Source of the DNA: Actinomycetales bacterium
GTDB taxonomy: Bacteria; Actinomycetota; Actinomycetes; Actinomycetales; Cellulomonadaceae
Assembly (NCBI GenBank): GCA_020444245.1
Contig: JAHLLI010000017.1
Location: 1 to 64,000 of the forward strand
Direction of reading: 5' to 3'
Length of the DNA: 64,000 nt
The notes under the pieces are model-generated. The model was not told where the DNA came from. It saw only the letters and a list, made by a program, of their open reading frames with translations, and did not search any database. Positions 51,482-60,362 of this stretch are shown here, in pieces (positions within the stretch are counted from its first letter, which is position 1; every line of letters begins with the position of its first letter). A program made the position numbers and the translations under genes.

Positions 51482-52330
51482 TCAGTTCCGGTTGAAGATC
51501 GCCAGCAGGCGCAGGATCTCCAGGTACAGCCAGACCAGCGTGACGATCAGGCCGAACGCGGCCGACCACGCGTAGCGCGCCGGCACGCCGCGCTGCACCC
51601 CGCGCTTGATCGAGTCGAAGTCGACGATCAGCGACATCGCAGCCAGCCCCACGGCGACCAGTCCGACGACCACGCCGATAGGGCCTTGGCGCAGGGGCCC
51701 GAAGCCGGAGCTCGGGATGAAGAACGACAGCGCGAGGTTCACCAGCGAGAAGGCCAGGTAGCCGAACATCGCGATGATCAGCCAGCGCGTGAACTTCGGC
51801 GTCACCCGGACCTTGCCCGAGCTGTACAGCGCGAGGGCGACGCCGAACGTCGCGAACGTGGCGAGCACTGCCTGCAGGACGATCGGCTGGGCGTTGCCGG
51901 TCGTCGAGTCCACCGCGAACATCGTGAACAGCAGGCTGATCCCGCCGAGGAACACGCCCTCGGCGATCGTGTAGAGCACGATCAGCACCGGCGACGGCTC
52001 GCGCTTGAACGCGTTGACCAGGCCCAGTACCAGGCCGGCGATCATGCCGACCCACCACAGCCCCGGCGCCACGAACCAGGTCACCGCGGCGACCGCGACG
52101 AGCAGCGCGAGCAGCCCGCTGGTCTTGATGATGACGTCGTCGTAGGTCAGACGGGCGGTGTCGCGCGTGGTCGCGGACGGGGCGCCGTACATCTGCTCGA
52201 GGGTGGCGGCGTCCATGCCGGCCTGGCCGGCGGTGCCGTACTGGACGGCCGACTGCGGGGTCGCGGTCCCGGCGCGACCACGGCGCGGCTCGCCGAAGAT
52301 CTCGCTCGAGTTGAACACGGGGTTGGCCAC
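51482..52330 (-). CDS. Bax inhibitor-1/YccA family membrane protein
   Basis: This 282-residue protein has about seven hydrophobic helices after a ~70-residue cytosolic N-terminus rich in Gly/Ala/Ser. The helices contain AEGVFLGGISLLF and VDFDSIKRGVQRGVP, the second near the C-terminus as in BI-1 proteins, whose Asp residues form the pH-sensing Ca2+ gate. The start is GTG 52330 preceded by AGGAGGAGG. It is monocistronic. Confidence 0.88.
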   Translation of the reverse strand: MANPVFNSSEIFGEPRRGRAGTATPQSAVQYGTAGQAGMDAATLEQMYGAPSATTRDTARLTYDDVIIKTSGLLALLVAVAAVTWFVAPGLWWVGMIAGLVLGLVNAFKREPSPVLIVLYTIAEGVFLGGISLLFTMFAVDSTTGNAQPIVLQAVLATFATFGVALALYSSGKVRVTPKFTRWLIIAMFGYLAFSLVNLALSFFIPSSGFGPLRQGPIGVVVGLVAVGLAAMSLIVDFDSIKRGVQRGVPARYAWSAAFGLIVTLVWLYLEILRLLAIFNRN

Positions 52331-52431
52331 GAGGACCTCCTCCTTCTGGGGCTCCAGGCTCACATCCTGCCTGAGCAACGCCGATGCGGCCACGTTCGTT
52401 CCCCCGCGCCCGGCCGACGCCCCCGGGGCGT

Positions 52432-53964
52432 TCAGGAGGGCCAGTGCCGCGCCGCCCCGCGCAGCGCACGGCGGGCCGCGAGATACGCCACCTCGTCCGA
52501 GCTCTCGGCACGCTCGTGCAGCGCGCCGAGCAGGAACGCACTGTGGGCCTCTCCGACGCCGGCGAGCTCGCGGAGCCGGGCACGCAGCACGACGTCGTCC
52601 TGGTGGGCGCCGAGCAGGTCCTGCACCGTCTCCATCCGCAGGGCGAACCGCTCGGCGCGCGCGCCGACCCGAGGTGCCACGGCCTCTGCCGCGTAGCGGG
52701 CCCGCTTGGCCGCCTTGCGCACCCGGTGCAGCGCCACCGCCGCGTCGGCCGTGCCGCGGGCAGCTCGCGCCTCCCGCATCGCACGCCGGACCCGTCGCAG
52801 GTCGTGCCGCACCGATCCTCGCGCGCCGCGGGGCTCCGGGGCCTCGGCCGGGCGCCCGGGCAGCGCGGGGCCGGCGACCAGAGCCTCCAGGGCGTCGAGC
52901 AGCGCCAGGTACCTGTCGGAGTCGAGCTCGGCGAGCAGCGCGGCGCGGGCCCGGGACCAGGCGGCGTCGACGTGCTCGCCCACCCAGCGGGCTGTCCCGG
53001 CGTCGACGTGCTCGCCCACCCAGCGGGCTGTCCCGGCGTCGGTGAGCTCGGCCAGCGCCGCCAGGTCGCCCAGCAGGCGAGCGCCGAGGACCTCGGCGTC
53101 GCGTGCCTCCCCCAGCACGGTGCCCAGGTGCTTGAGCTCGGCGCGCAGGTGCGCCACCAGGTCCGGGTCGAACCGGCGGCGGTGGGTGGCCAGGGTGCTG
53201 CGCAGCCGACGGGTGGCCACGCGCATGTCGTGCACGCCGTCGGCGGTGTCGAGACGCACGCGGGTGTCGTTGTCCACCAGCGCGTCGACCTGGGCCCGCA
53301 GGTACGCGAGGACCAGGCCCGCGGTGGACGGCGGGTTCTCGACCGGGGCGCGGGAGGCGCGAGGACGGCCGAGCGCCCGACCCAGCTTCGACGGACCGGC
53401 GGCCCGGGTCGCACCCGACGCGAGGAGCGCGTCGACCACGGCGTCCAGGACGTCGACGTCCCCGCCGGCCAGCTCGACCTCGACCTCGCGCCACGCCTTG
53501 GCCGGCTCGCCGGGGACCCTCGCGGCGACCTCGTCGAGCACCACCTCGACCAACACCGAGCCGTCCGGGGCGCGCAGGTGGTGGGCGTGCCGGACGGTGG
53601 CCAGCTCCACCACCGGCGCCAGACCGGCACCACGGGTGCGGGACCGGGCGAGGGCGACCAGGTCCGCCGGGACCGACCGCGGCGGGCGCTTGTGGTCGTG
53701 GCGCACCTCGAGACGGTCGGTGCCGTCGGGTCCGCCCGCGGGCAGCTTGAGGTGCCAGCCCGGGTCGGTGCCCCCGGTGCGGCGGCGCAGCGTCGCGCGC
53801 CCGGCGAGCAGCCGGTGGTCGGCGGTGTCGTAGTAGACGGCGACCAGGTGGTGGACCCCGGCGTCGGCGACCTCTGCGGAGCCGCCGACCCCGGCCAGGT
53901 CGGGCAGCGTCCACGCGTCGGGGACGTCGAGCTTGACCTCGCGCTCGATCGCCTGAGTCGTCAC
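52432..53964 (-). CDS. CYTH and CHAD domain protein
   Basis: This 510-residue protein has an N-terminal CYTH (thiamine-triphosphatase-like) domain with ExExK at 7-11 (EREVK), then a CHAD domain from about 215 to the end with repeated conserved His/Arg helices (HDMRVATRRLRSTL, HRVRKAAKRARYAAE). CHAD modules bind polyphosphate granules in other bacteria. A 36-bp perfect tandem duplication gives VDAGTARWVGEH twice at about residues 310-333. The start is GTG 53964. Confidence 0.92.
   Translation of the reverse strand: MTTQAIEREVKLDVPDAWTLPDLAGVGGSAEVADAGVHHLVAVYYDTADHRLLAGRATLRRRTGGTDPGWHLKLPAGGPDGTDRLEVRHDHKRPPRSVPADLVALARSRTRGAGLAPVVELATVRHAHHLRAPDGSVLVEVVLDEVAARVPGEPAKAWREVEVELAGGDVDVLDAVVDALLASGATRAAGPSKLGRALGRPRASRAPVENPPSTAGLVLAYLRAQVDALVDNDTRVRLDTADGVHDMRVATRRLRSTLATHRRRFDPDLVAHLRAELKHLGTVLGEARDAEVLGARLLGDLAALAELTDAGTARWVGEHVDAGTARWVGEHVDAAWSRARAALLAELDSDRYLALLDALEALVAGPALPGRPAEAPEPRGARGSVRHDLRRVRRAMREARAARGTADAAVALHRVRKAAKRARYAAEAVAPRVGARAERFALRMETVQDLLGAHQDDVVLRARLRELAGVGEAHSAFLLGALHERAESSDEVAYLAARRALRGAARHWPS
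52966..53037. repeat. Perfect 36-bp tandem duplication inside CHAD coding sequence
   Basis: Bases 52966-53001 and 53002-53037 are identical, in frame (12 codons each). It begins GTCGACGTGCTCGCCCACCC on the plus strand. Confidence 0.9.
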
Positions 53965-54082
53965 CGGCAGCCTCTCGTCGCGAGCGTGCGGCCGCCGTCC
54001 GGGCCGCGGCACCAGTGTCCCAGCCGCGGCAGCTCCGAGGAGACCGAGGTGCCCACCGCAGGCGCGGTGCGACGACCCGACC

Positions 54083-54088
54083 TAGGGT
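54083..54088 (+). promoter_or_regulatory. -10 box, leaderless-type, for DUF427 gene
   Basis: TAGGGT, 6 nt before GTG 54095. Confidence 0.5.
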
Positions 54089-54094
54089 CGGCGC

Positions 54095-54586
54095 GTGCGC
54101 CCGGTCCCGCTCCCCCACGCCGACGGGCAGGAGTCCGTCTGGGACTACCCGCGCCCGCCACGGCTGGAGCGGACCGACGAGCTCGTCGAGGTGCGGCTCG
54201 GGGGCCTCCCGATCGCGACCACCCGCGCCGCGTGGCGGGTCCTGGAGACGAGCCACCCGCCGACGTACTACCTGCCCCGCGACGCCTTCGTCGACGGCGC
54301 TCTGCGCGACGCCGCCGGCCAGAGCTGGTGCGAGTGGAAGGGCCGCGCGAGCTACCTCGACGTGCTCGGTGGGGACACGGTCGTCCCACGCGCCGCCTGG
54401 ACGTACCTCGCGCCGTCACCCGGCTTCGAGGCGATCGCCGGTGCGGTCGCGATCTACCCGGGTCGCGTCGAGTGCTACGTCGACGGCGAGCGCGTGGTGG
54501 CCCAGCCCGGCGGGTTCTACGGCGGGTGGATCACCGGCCGGGTCACCGGCCCCTTCAAGGGAGTGCCGGGCTCGGACGGCTGGTGA
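54095..54586 (+). CDS. DUF427 domain protein
   Basis: This 163-residue soluble protein has the family pattern ESVWDYPRPP, ETSHPPTYYLPRDA, CEWKGRASYLDV and a C-terminal YPGRVECYVDGERV. The two conserved Trp/Lys blocks are typical. The GTG at 54095 stands 6 nt after TAGGGT. Structures of this family suggest a small beta fold of unknown function. It is divergent from the CYTH-CHAD gene. Confidence 0.88.
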   Translation: MRPVPLPHADGQESVWDYPRPPRLERTDELVEVRLGGLPIATTRAAWRVLETSHPPTYYLPRDAFVDGALRDAAGQSWCEWKGRASYLDVLGGDTVVPRAAWTYLAPSPGFEAIAGAVAIYPGRVECYVDGERVVAQPGGFYGGWITGRVTGPFKGVPGSDGW

Positions 54587-54604
54587 CCGCGTCGGCCCGG
54601 TCGG

Positions 54605-54678
54605 TGCCCCCGGCAGGGCTCGAACCTGCACTGGACCGGGTTTAAGCCGGTTGCCTCTGCCGATTGGGCTACGGGGGC
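54605..54678 (-). tRNA. tRNA with UAA anticodon (nominal tRNA-Leu), short variable loop
   Basis: A full cloverleaf is readable on the minus strand: acceptor GCCCCCG/CGGGGGC, D-arm with a 3-bp GCC/GGC stem, anticodon arm ACCGG-CTTAAAC-CCGGT with anticodon TAA, T-arm GCAGG-TTCGAGC-CCTGC, discriminator A. The 3' CCA is not encoded (ACCG follows the acceptor). The variable loop is only 5 nt (CCAGT), whereas tRNA-Leu normally carries a long variable arm. It would read UUA codons. Confidence 0.85.
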
Positions 54679-54732
54679 GACGGTGCCGCGCTCCATCCTG
54701 CCAGCGCGGGTAGCTGACCGGTCGGGTGGCGC

Positions 54733-56163
54733 TCAGCCCTCGTCGGCCGCTTGGTCCGTGGTGGCCTCGATCTCGGGGTCGGCGGCGTCGGTGGGCTCCT
54801 CCTGGGCCTTGTCCGGCGGCACGGCGGCGGCGCGGAACTCAGCCCTCGGGTCGTGCAGGGTGCCCAGCGCGACCACCTCACGCCGGAACAGCAGCGTCGC
54901 GGTCCAGCCGGAGGCGATCCGGAACTTCCGGTTCAACGTCGGCATCGCGTAGAGGTGGTAGGTCCGGTGCAGGAACCACGCGAGCAGGCCGCGCACCTTG
55001 AACCGGCCGAACATCTGCGCCACGCCCTTGTGCATGCCGAGCGAGGCGACCGTGCCGACGTTCTTGTGCCGGTACTCGTGCAGCGGCGCCGAACGCAGGT
55101 GCGCGGCGAGGTTGGTGCCCAGCACCTTCGACTCGCGCAGCGCGTGCTGGGCGTTGGGCGGGCAGAACTTGCCCGGGTTCTCCAGGTCAGGCACGGCGGC
55201 GCAGTCGCCCGCGGCCCACGCGCCGTCGACCACGTGCCCGTCCGCGTCGGCCACCTGGAGCGTCGTGGTGCAGCGCACCCGGCCCAGCTCGTCCAGCGGC
55301 AGGTCCGAGTCGGCCAGGACGGGGTTCGCCTTGACCCCCGCAGTCCAGACGATGGTCTCCGCGTCGAACTCCGTGCCGTCGGAGAGCACCACGTGCCGGT
55401 CCACGCACGAGGTCAGGAACGTCGACAGGTGGATGTCGATGTTGCGGGTGCGCAGCTGGTCCAGGGTGTAGCCGCCCAGCTCGGCGCTGACCTCCGGCAG
55501 GATCCGCGGGCTGGCCTCGACGAGCACGAAGTTGAGGTCCTCGGGAGCGATCGTGTCGTAGTTCGCCACCGCGTCGCGGGCCATGTCCTCCAGCTCGGCG
55601 AGCGCCTCGATGCCCGCGAACCCCCCGCCGATGAAGCAGAACGTGAGCATGCGCCTGCGCAGGTCCGGGTCCCAGGTGCTGGCGGCCAGGTCGATCCGGC
55701 TCAGCACGTGGTTGCGCAGCGCGATGGCCTCCTCGACGTTCTTGAAGCCCACGCCCACCTCGGCCAGGCCCGGGATGGGCAGGGTCCGCGCCACGGCGCC
55801 GAGCCCGACGACCAGGTGGTCGTAGGTCACCCAGTACGGGTCGCCCTCCTCCGGGGTGATCTCGACCCGCCGGGTGGCGTGCTCGATCCGGCTGACCTTG
55901 CCCTGCAGCGAGTCGATGCCGGGCAGCGCGAACCGGTGCGGCGCGACGACGTGCCGCGGGTCGATCGACCCGGCCGCGACCTCCGGCAGGAACGGCGCGT
56001 ACGTCATGTACGGGCGGGGGTCGACGACGACGATCGCTGCGTCGCGCCGACCGAGCTGCTTGCGCAGCCGGCGGGCGGTGTACAGCCCGACGGTGCCACC
56101 GCCCAGGATGAGCACCCGGGGCACCTTGCGCGGCTTGGGCGTGGCTGCGGTCTGGTCGGCCAT
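54733..56163 (-). CDS. ndh: Type II NADH dehydrogenase (NDH-2)
   Basis: This single-subunit NADH:quinone oxidoreductase is a peripheral membrane flavoprotein of 476 residues. The FAD dinucleotide site is GGGTVGLYTARRL near the N-terminus, the second site is IGGGFAGIEALAELED, and AWAAGDCAAVP is the C-terminal FAD contact. The C-terminal segment (RGLLAWFLHRTYHLYAMP) is hydrophobic and amphipathic, as expected for membrane docking, followed by an acidic tail. ATG 56163 stands 7 nt after TACGGT. Confidence 0.92.
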   Translation of the reverse strand: MADQTAATPKPRKVPRVLILGGGTVGLYTARRLRKQLGRRDAAIVVVDPRPYMTYAPFLPEVAAGSIDPRHVVAPHRFALPGIDSLQGKVSRIEHATRRVEITPEEGDPYWVTYDHLVVGLGAVARTLPIPGLAEVGVGFKNVEEAIALRNHVLSRIDLAASTWDPDLRRRMLTFCFIGGGFAGIEALAELEDMARDAVANYDTIAPEDLNFVLVEASPRILPEVSAELGGYTLDQLRTRNIDIHLSTFLTSCVDRHVVLSDGTEFDAETIVWTAGVKANPVLADSDLPLDELGRVRCTTTLQVADADGHVVDGAWAAGDCAAVPDLENPGKFCPPNAQHALRESKVLGTNLAAHLRSAPLHEYRHKNVGTVASLGMHKGVAQMFGRFKVRGLLAWFLHRTYHLYAMPTLNRKFRIASGWTATLLFRREVVALGTLHDPRAEFRAAAVPPDKAQEEPTDAADPEIEATTDQAADEG

Positions 56164-56170
56164 GCCGTTC

Positions 56171-56176
56171 ACCGTA
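56171..56176 (-). promoter_or_regulatory. -10 box, leaderless-type, for ndh
   Basis: TACGGT, 7 nt before ATG 56163 on the minus strand. Confidence 0.55.
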
Positions 56177-56233
56177 CGGGCGTGGGACGGGCCGCACCAT
56201 GGCTCGGGGGGTTTGTGACGGGTGCGATCGTGC

Positions 56234-57079
56234 CTAGCGTGCGCCGGCCGCGCCGACTGCGACCGCGATCGCGGCGTCGAGCATCGACTCCGTGAGCCGC
56301 CCCGTCGAGGTGTTCTGCTGCGAGACGTGGTAGCTGCCGACGAGGGTGACGGTCCGGCCGTCGGCTCGGGTCAGCTCCGCGGTCGCGCCGTGGCCGAAGC
56401 GTGGTGCCGGCCGGGGCACCGCCCAGCCCGCGTCCCGCGCCGCGTCGAGGGTCGCAGCCCAGCCGATCGCCCCCAGCGCGAGCACCGCTCGGACGTCGGG
56501 CAGCAGGGCGAGCTCGCGGCGCAGCCACGGTGCGCAGGTGTGCCGCTCGGCGGTGGACGGCTTGTTGTCCGGTGGCACGCAGCGCACCGGGGCGACCATC
56601 CGTGCGCCGACCAGGGCGAGGCCGTCGGCCGCGTCCACGCTGGTGGGCTGCGTCGCGAGGCCCGCGCGGTGCAGGGCCGCGACGATCCAGTCCCCCGACC
56701 GGTCACCGGTGAACAGCCGCCCGGTCCGGTTGGCGCCGTGCGCGCCGGGGGCCAGGCCGACCACCAGGAGCCGCGCGGCCGGGTCGCCGAACGACGGGAC
56801 CGGCCTGCCCCAGTACGGCTCGCCGGCGTAGGCGCGGCGCTTGGTGACCGCGACCTCCTCGCGCCAGGCGACCAGCCGCGGGCAGGCCCGACACACCGAT
56901 GACGCGGCCTGGACGCCGTCCAGGTCGGCAGCTCCGGCGAGCCGCTCGACGTCGCCCGGGGTCGACGCGGCGGGTGTTCGGCCGTCGGCCGGGTCGCCCG
57001 GCCACCCGACGCCCGGCGGCACCGGGGAGCCGAACGGTTCGCCGGTCGCGGGGTGCGGGTGCGGTACGGACGCGGGCAC
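56234..57079 (-). CDS. Uracil-DNA glycosylase, family 5 (UdgB-like) with iron-sulfur cluster
   Basis: This 281-residue base-excision enzyme has the four cluster cysteines CRAC (residues ~63-66), [10 protein letters not shown] and HTCAPW. The active-site motif is [16 protein letters not shown], in which the Ala-Pro-Gly-Ala arrangement and the Asn point to family 5 rather than 4, and the second motif is SYHVSQQNT. It removes uracil and some other damaged bases. The ~60-residue N-terminal extension is Pro/Gly-rich. GTG 57079 is the start. Confidence 0.87.
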   Translation of the reverse strand: MPASVPHPHPATGEPFGSPVPPGVGWPGDPADGRTPAASTPGDVERLAGAADLDGVQAASSVCRACPRLVAWREEVAVTKRRAYAGEPYWGRPVPSFGDPAARLLVVGLAPGAHGANRTGRLFTGDRSGDWIVAALHRAGLATQPTSVDAADGLALVGARMVAPVRCVPPDNKPSTAERHTCAPWLRRELALLPDVRAVLALGAIGWAATLDAARDAGWAVPRPAPRFGHGATAELTRADGRTVTLVGSYHVSQQNTSTGRLTESMLDAAIAVAVGAAGAR

Positions 57080-57096
57080 GTGACGATCTTGCCCGT

Positions 57097-58350
57097 TCAG
57101 GGACCCGAGGGCGACGGGCTCTGCGCCGGGGCGCCGGACGGCGCCGTGGGTTCCGACGGCGTGGCCGGCGCCTCGGACGCCGCCTGCGACCCGGTGGCGG
57201 ACGGCGCGTCGGGCACGGTCCCGTCAGCTCCGCCCGGCGGCGCGGCCGCAACGGACCCACCGACCCCGGTCCCCACGAGCGCCTCCGCGGCTCCGAACGG
57301 TGCCGGAGGCTGCTGGAGGCTCGCGCCGGGCACCAGGACCGGTGCACCGCTCGCGGCGTCCCAGGTCCACTCGCCGGCCGGCGCGCCGGACAACGGGTAC
57401 ACGTTCCAGCGGTCACGGCCCGAGGCGTCCACGACCGGGGCGAACTGCCACGGGTCGGCGACCCCGGGAAGGCTCCACACCGAGTCCGAGCCGTCGGTGA
57501 CGGTACGCACCGGCCGGCCCCGGTCGTCCACGATCTGCACGTCGTGCAGCGGGTTGCCCTGGGCGTCGTAGACGAAGAGGTTCGACACGTACATGCCGCC
57601 CACCACGACGCCGTCCTGGGGCGCGGCAACCGGATCCGACCCGGCGCTCGCGTACACCGGGTAGTAGTGCGCCTGCGTCGCCGAGGTCCACGCGGCCGCC
57701 GCGAGCGGGACGACCGCGAGCACAGCGAGCGCCTGGCCCGCCACGAGCAGACCGCCGATCCTGCGCCGCTCGGCCCACCGACCCCGCCCGTGCTCGATCG
57801 AGACCACCGCCGCTGCGATCAGCAGCGCCCACGCGACGAACGAGTCCGGCGCGAACGGCGCCAGCCGCCCGGCGCCCAGGGTCCCCCCGGTCAGCACCAT
57901 GAGCAGCACGAACCACACCCAGCCGCGCACCAACCACCAGACCGGCCGCAGCAGCGGCACCGTCTCCACGAGCCAGCCACCGCCGGGCAGCGCGGCCACC
58001 CGGGCCACCAGTCGGCGGCCCCAGGCCTCCCACAGTCGCCAGGTCGACCGCGCAGCGTCGCGCACCGGCGTCCGGCGGAGCCGACGCGCGCTGGGCACCG
58101 GGGCATGGCCCGCCGCCGACCGCAGCTCCAGGGCGTACTCGCCGGCGGGGCCGAACACCCGCGCGAGGTCGAGGAGCACGGTGTCGTCCGCAGTCTCGGC
58201 GCCGTCGATCGAGCGGTCCGCGAGCTCCTCGGCGAGATCGGCCTCCAGCCCGTCGGTGAGCTCGTCGGCGATCTCCGGGCCGAGGTCGGCCAGGTGGCTC
58301 CGGACCGCCTCGGCGTAGGCGGCGACCCGGTCGAGCAGCATGGTGGTCAT
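57097..58350 (-). CDS. Membrane protein with HAAS-like N-terminal domain, partner of PadR
   Basis: This 417-residue protein has an N-terminal helical region of about 75 residues ([25 protein letters not shown]) that resembles the HAAS domain found with PadR. Three or four hydrophobic helices follow (about 140-255), then a ~160-residue extracytoplasmic Pro/Ala/Ser-rich tail. The ATG at 58350 overlaps the padR stop (ATGA), so the pair is translationally coupled. It may act as a membrane sensor or anchor for PadR; this is inferred from the pairing. Confidence 0.75.
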   Translation of the reverse strand: MTTMLLDRVAAYAEAVRSHLADLGPEIADELTDGLEADLAEELADRSIDGAETADDTVLLDLARVFGPAGEYALELRSAAGHAPVPSARRLRRTPVRDAARSTWRLWEAWGRRLVARVAALPGGGWLVETVPLLRPVWWLVRGWVWFVLLMVLTGGTLGAGRLAPFAPDSFVAWALLIAAAVVSIEHGRGRWAERRRIGGLLVAGQALAVLAVVPLAAAAWTSATQAHYYPVYASAGSDPVAAPQDGVVVGGMYVSNLFVYDAQGNPLHDVQIVDDRGRPVRTVTDGSDSVWSLPGVADPWQFAPVVDASGRDRWNVYPLSGAPAGEWTWDAASGAPVLVPGASLQQPPAPFGAAEALVGTGVGGSVAAAPPGGADGTVPDAPSATGSQAASEAPATPSEPTAPSGAPAQSPSPSGP

Positions 58351-58676
58351 CGCTGGTCCCCCTCGGCGAGCAGTCCGGTCATGGCGTGGGAGAACGCGTC
58401 CCAGTCCTTGCGCTGGGCGGCGAGCATCGTGCGCCCCTGGGCGTTGATCCCGTAGTACTTGCGGTGCGGCCCCTCGTCCGACGGCACGACGTAGCTGGTC
58501 AGCGCCCCGGAGGAGTACAGCCGGCGCAGCGTGCCGTACACCGACGCCTCGCCGACCTCCTCCAGGCCGCCGGCCCGCAGCCGTCGCACCACGTCGTAGC
58601 CGTAGCCGTCCTCCCGGGCCACGACGGCCAGCACGGCGACGTCGAGCACCCCCTTGAGCAGCTGCGTGGTGTCCAC
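58347..58676 (-). CDS. PadR-family transcriptional regulator
   Basis: This 109-residue winged-helix repressor has the PadR pattern TTQLLKGVLDVAVLAVVAREDGYGYDVVRRL at the N-terminus, then a wing (EVGEASVYGTLRRLYSSGAL) and RKYYGINAQGR. GTG 58676 has GAGGAGG upstream. TACTG-N9-CAGTA at 58738-58756 could be its operator. It is co-transcribed with its membrane partner. Confidence 0.88.
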   Translation of the reverse strand: MDTTQLLKGVLDVAVLAVVAREDGYGYDVVRRLRAGGLEEVGEASVYGTLRRLYSSGALTSYVVPSDEGPHRKYYGINAQGRTMLAAQRKDWDAFSHAMTGLLAEGDQR

Positions 58677-58737
58677 GCTTCCTCCTCGCCTCGTCCGGTG
58701 CGGGAGCACGCCCTGCACGCTCCTGCATGGCGCACAC

Positions 58738-58756
58738 TACTGTGGATTGCGCAGTA
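58738..58756. promoter_or_regulatory. Candidate PadR operator (TACTG-N9-CAGTA)
   Basis: Inverted repeat near the padR promoter (a TAGTGT -10 lies on the minus strand). Arms are only 5 bp, so weak. Confidence 0.35.
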
Positions 58757-58797
58757 CCAGCCAGAGCGAAACACCGGCGTGTCGGGAAGCGGTGTGA

Positions 58798-59274
58798 TCA
58801 GTACCGGTCGTCCTGGTGGTCCATGCGCACCGAGAGCACCGCCGGGACCTGCCCGGCGGCGAGCGCGGTCAGCACCGCGAGCTCGTGCGGCACCACCGGC
58901 TCGGGCAGAGCGTCCAGGGCGAACCAGCCCATCTGCGCGGTGCGGTGCGGCTCGCGGACGGCCGGCTCGCCGGACCACCGGCGCGTCTGGAAGAAGAAGT
59001 CCACCCGCTGCTCGATCGGCGGCCCGCCCGGCTCGAAGCGGTGCAGCGTCGTCAGCGGCACCAGGTCCGCCACGTCGACGGCGACCCCGGCCTCCTCCTG
59101 CGCCTCGCGCACGGCGGCGTCCAGGATCGACTCGTCGCGCTCGAGGTGGCCGGCCAGCAGCGCCCAGTGACCGTCCATGAACCCCGTGCCGGCCCGCAGC
59201 TGCAGGAGCACCTCGTCCCCACGCCGCAGGGCCACATAGGCAGCGGCCACCAACCGCGTCCGGGACTCGAGCAC
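58798..59274 (-). CDS. Nudix hydrolase (MutT-like)
   Basis: This 158-residue protein has the Nudix box from G42 to V64 (GHLERDESILDAAVREAQEE shows its first 20 residues), with the G, E, R-E and E-E positions in place. Nudix enzymes hydrolyse nucleoside diphosphates linked to a second group. The start is GTG 59274, 6 nt after TAGGGT. It stands alone, and its substrate is not identifiable. Confidence 0.9.
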   Translation of the reverse strand: MLESRTRLVAAAYVALRRGDEVLLQLRAGTGFMDGHWALLAGHLERDESILDAAVREAQEEAGVAVDVADLVPLTTLHRFEPGGPPIEQRVDFFFQTRRWSGEPAVREPHRTAQMGWFALDALPEPVVPHELAVLTALAAGQVPAVLSVRMDHQDDRY

Positions 59275-59280
59275 GCCCCG

Positions 59281-59286
59281 ACCCTA
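59281..59286 (-). promoter_or_regulatory. -10 box, leaderless-type, for nudix gene
   Basis: TAGGGT, 6 nt before GTG 59274 on the minus strand. Confidence 0.5.
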
Positions 59287-59296
59287 GCCCCAGCAC

Positions 59297-59341
59297 TTCT
59301 GGAACCGGATCGGCGCCCGGCACGCCAGATCGGTTCCAGAA
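59297..59341. repeat. 45-bp intergenic hairpin element, copy 2
   Basis: TTCTGGAACCGGATCGG at one end and its near-complement at the other, again 45 bp with a 7-nt loop. One bulge on each side breaks perfect pairing. Located just after the ppx gene (minus strand) and upstream of the nudix gene. Same layout as 45420-45464. Confidence 0.7.
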
Positions 59342-59350
59342 GCGGGGCGG

Positions 59351-60298
59351 CTAGCCCTCGGCGAGGCCGAGGGCGAGGCCGTCGAGGATGTCGCGCTCGG
59401 AGACCACGACGGTGCGCATCCGCACCCCGGCCCGGCCGACCTCCGAGCGCACCCGCGAGATCACGCCGGACCAGATCAGTGCCCCGGCCCCGATCACGTC
59501 GACCCGGCCGGGGTGGAGGTACGGCAGCCGTTCGCGTCGCAGCCGGCGCATGTCGAGCAGGGACCGGCACGCCTTGAGCATCACGTCGGCGTCGATCACC
59601 GCGCCGTCGATCACCGACGAGTCGTACTCGTCCAGGTCCAGCGCGTGGGCCGCGACGGTGGTGACCGTGCCGGCCACCCCGACCAGCGTCGCCGCCCGCC
59701 CGAGCGGCACCTGCCGCCCCGCCTCGTCCAGCGCCGCCTCGACCTCCGCGCTCGCGGCCGCGATCTGCTCGGCGGTCGGCGGGTCGCCGGCCAGGTACCT
59801 CTCGGTCAGGCGGACCGAGCCGACGTCCATCGACGCCGCCGCGACCACGGAGCGCGCACCCAGCACGAGCTCGGTCGACCCGCCGCCCAGGTCGCACACC
59901 AGGTACGGACCGCGGTGTCGCGCGGCCAGCGCGGCGGTGGCGCCCCGGAAGGACAGCTCCGCCTCCTGCTCGCCGCTGATCACCTCCGGCAGCACGCCGA
60001 TCGCCTCGTGCACGCCGGCGACGAAGTCGTCGCGGTTGCGCGCGTCGCGGCTCGCGGACGTGGCCACGAAGCGGACTGCCTCCGCACCGAGGGACCGGGC
60101 CTCGTCCGCGTACCGGCGGGTCACGGCGAGCGTGCGGTCCAGCGCCTCGGGCGAGATGTACCCGGTGCGGTCCACCCCTTCGCCCAGGCGCACGATCTCC
60201 TGGCGGCGCACGACGTCGGTGAGCACGCCGTCGTGGACGTCGGCCACCAGGAGGCGCAGGGAGTTGGTGCCGCAGTCCACGGCCGCCACACGCGTCAT
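59351..60298 (-). CDS. ppx: Ppx/GppA phosphatase family (exopolyphosphatase)
   Basis: This 315-residue enzyme has DCGTNSLRL at 8-16 (the acetate/sugar kinase-fold phosphate-1 loop), TSASRDARN and the second loop DLGGGSTEL. Ppx removes terminal phosphates from polyphosphate, and GppA acts on pppGpp; short actinobacterial members may do either. The ATG 60298 follows CAGGCT by 7 nt. It closes the ftsB-DUF501-ppx order. Confidence 0.9.
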   Translation of the reverse strand: MTRVAAVDCGTNSLRLLVADVHDGVLTDVVRRQEIVRLGEGVDRTGYISPEALDRTLAVTRRYADEARSLGAEAVRFVATSASRDARNRDDFVAGVHEAIGVLPEVISGEQEAELSFRGATAALAARHRGPYLVCDLGGGSTELVLGARSVVAAASMDVGSVRLTERYLAGDPPTAEQIAAASAEVEAALDEAGRQVPLGRAATLVGVAGTVTTVAAHALDLDEYDSSVIDGAVIDADVMLKACRSLLDMRRLRRERLPYLHPGRVDVIGAGALIWSGVISRVRSEVGRAGVRMRTVVVSERDILDGLALGLAEG

Positions 60299-60362
60299 GG
60301 CCGCAAGCCTGCCACGACCGGCGGGGCCGTCGATCCGACGTCCGGCCCGCGCCGGCCCGCCC

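Noticed and set aside
54605-54678. Nonsense-suppressor tRNA
   Set aside because: The anticodon is UAA, which reads UUA; a suppressor of UAA stops would need UUA as anticodon.
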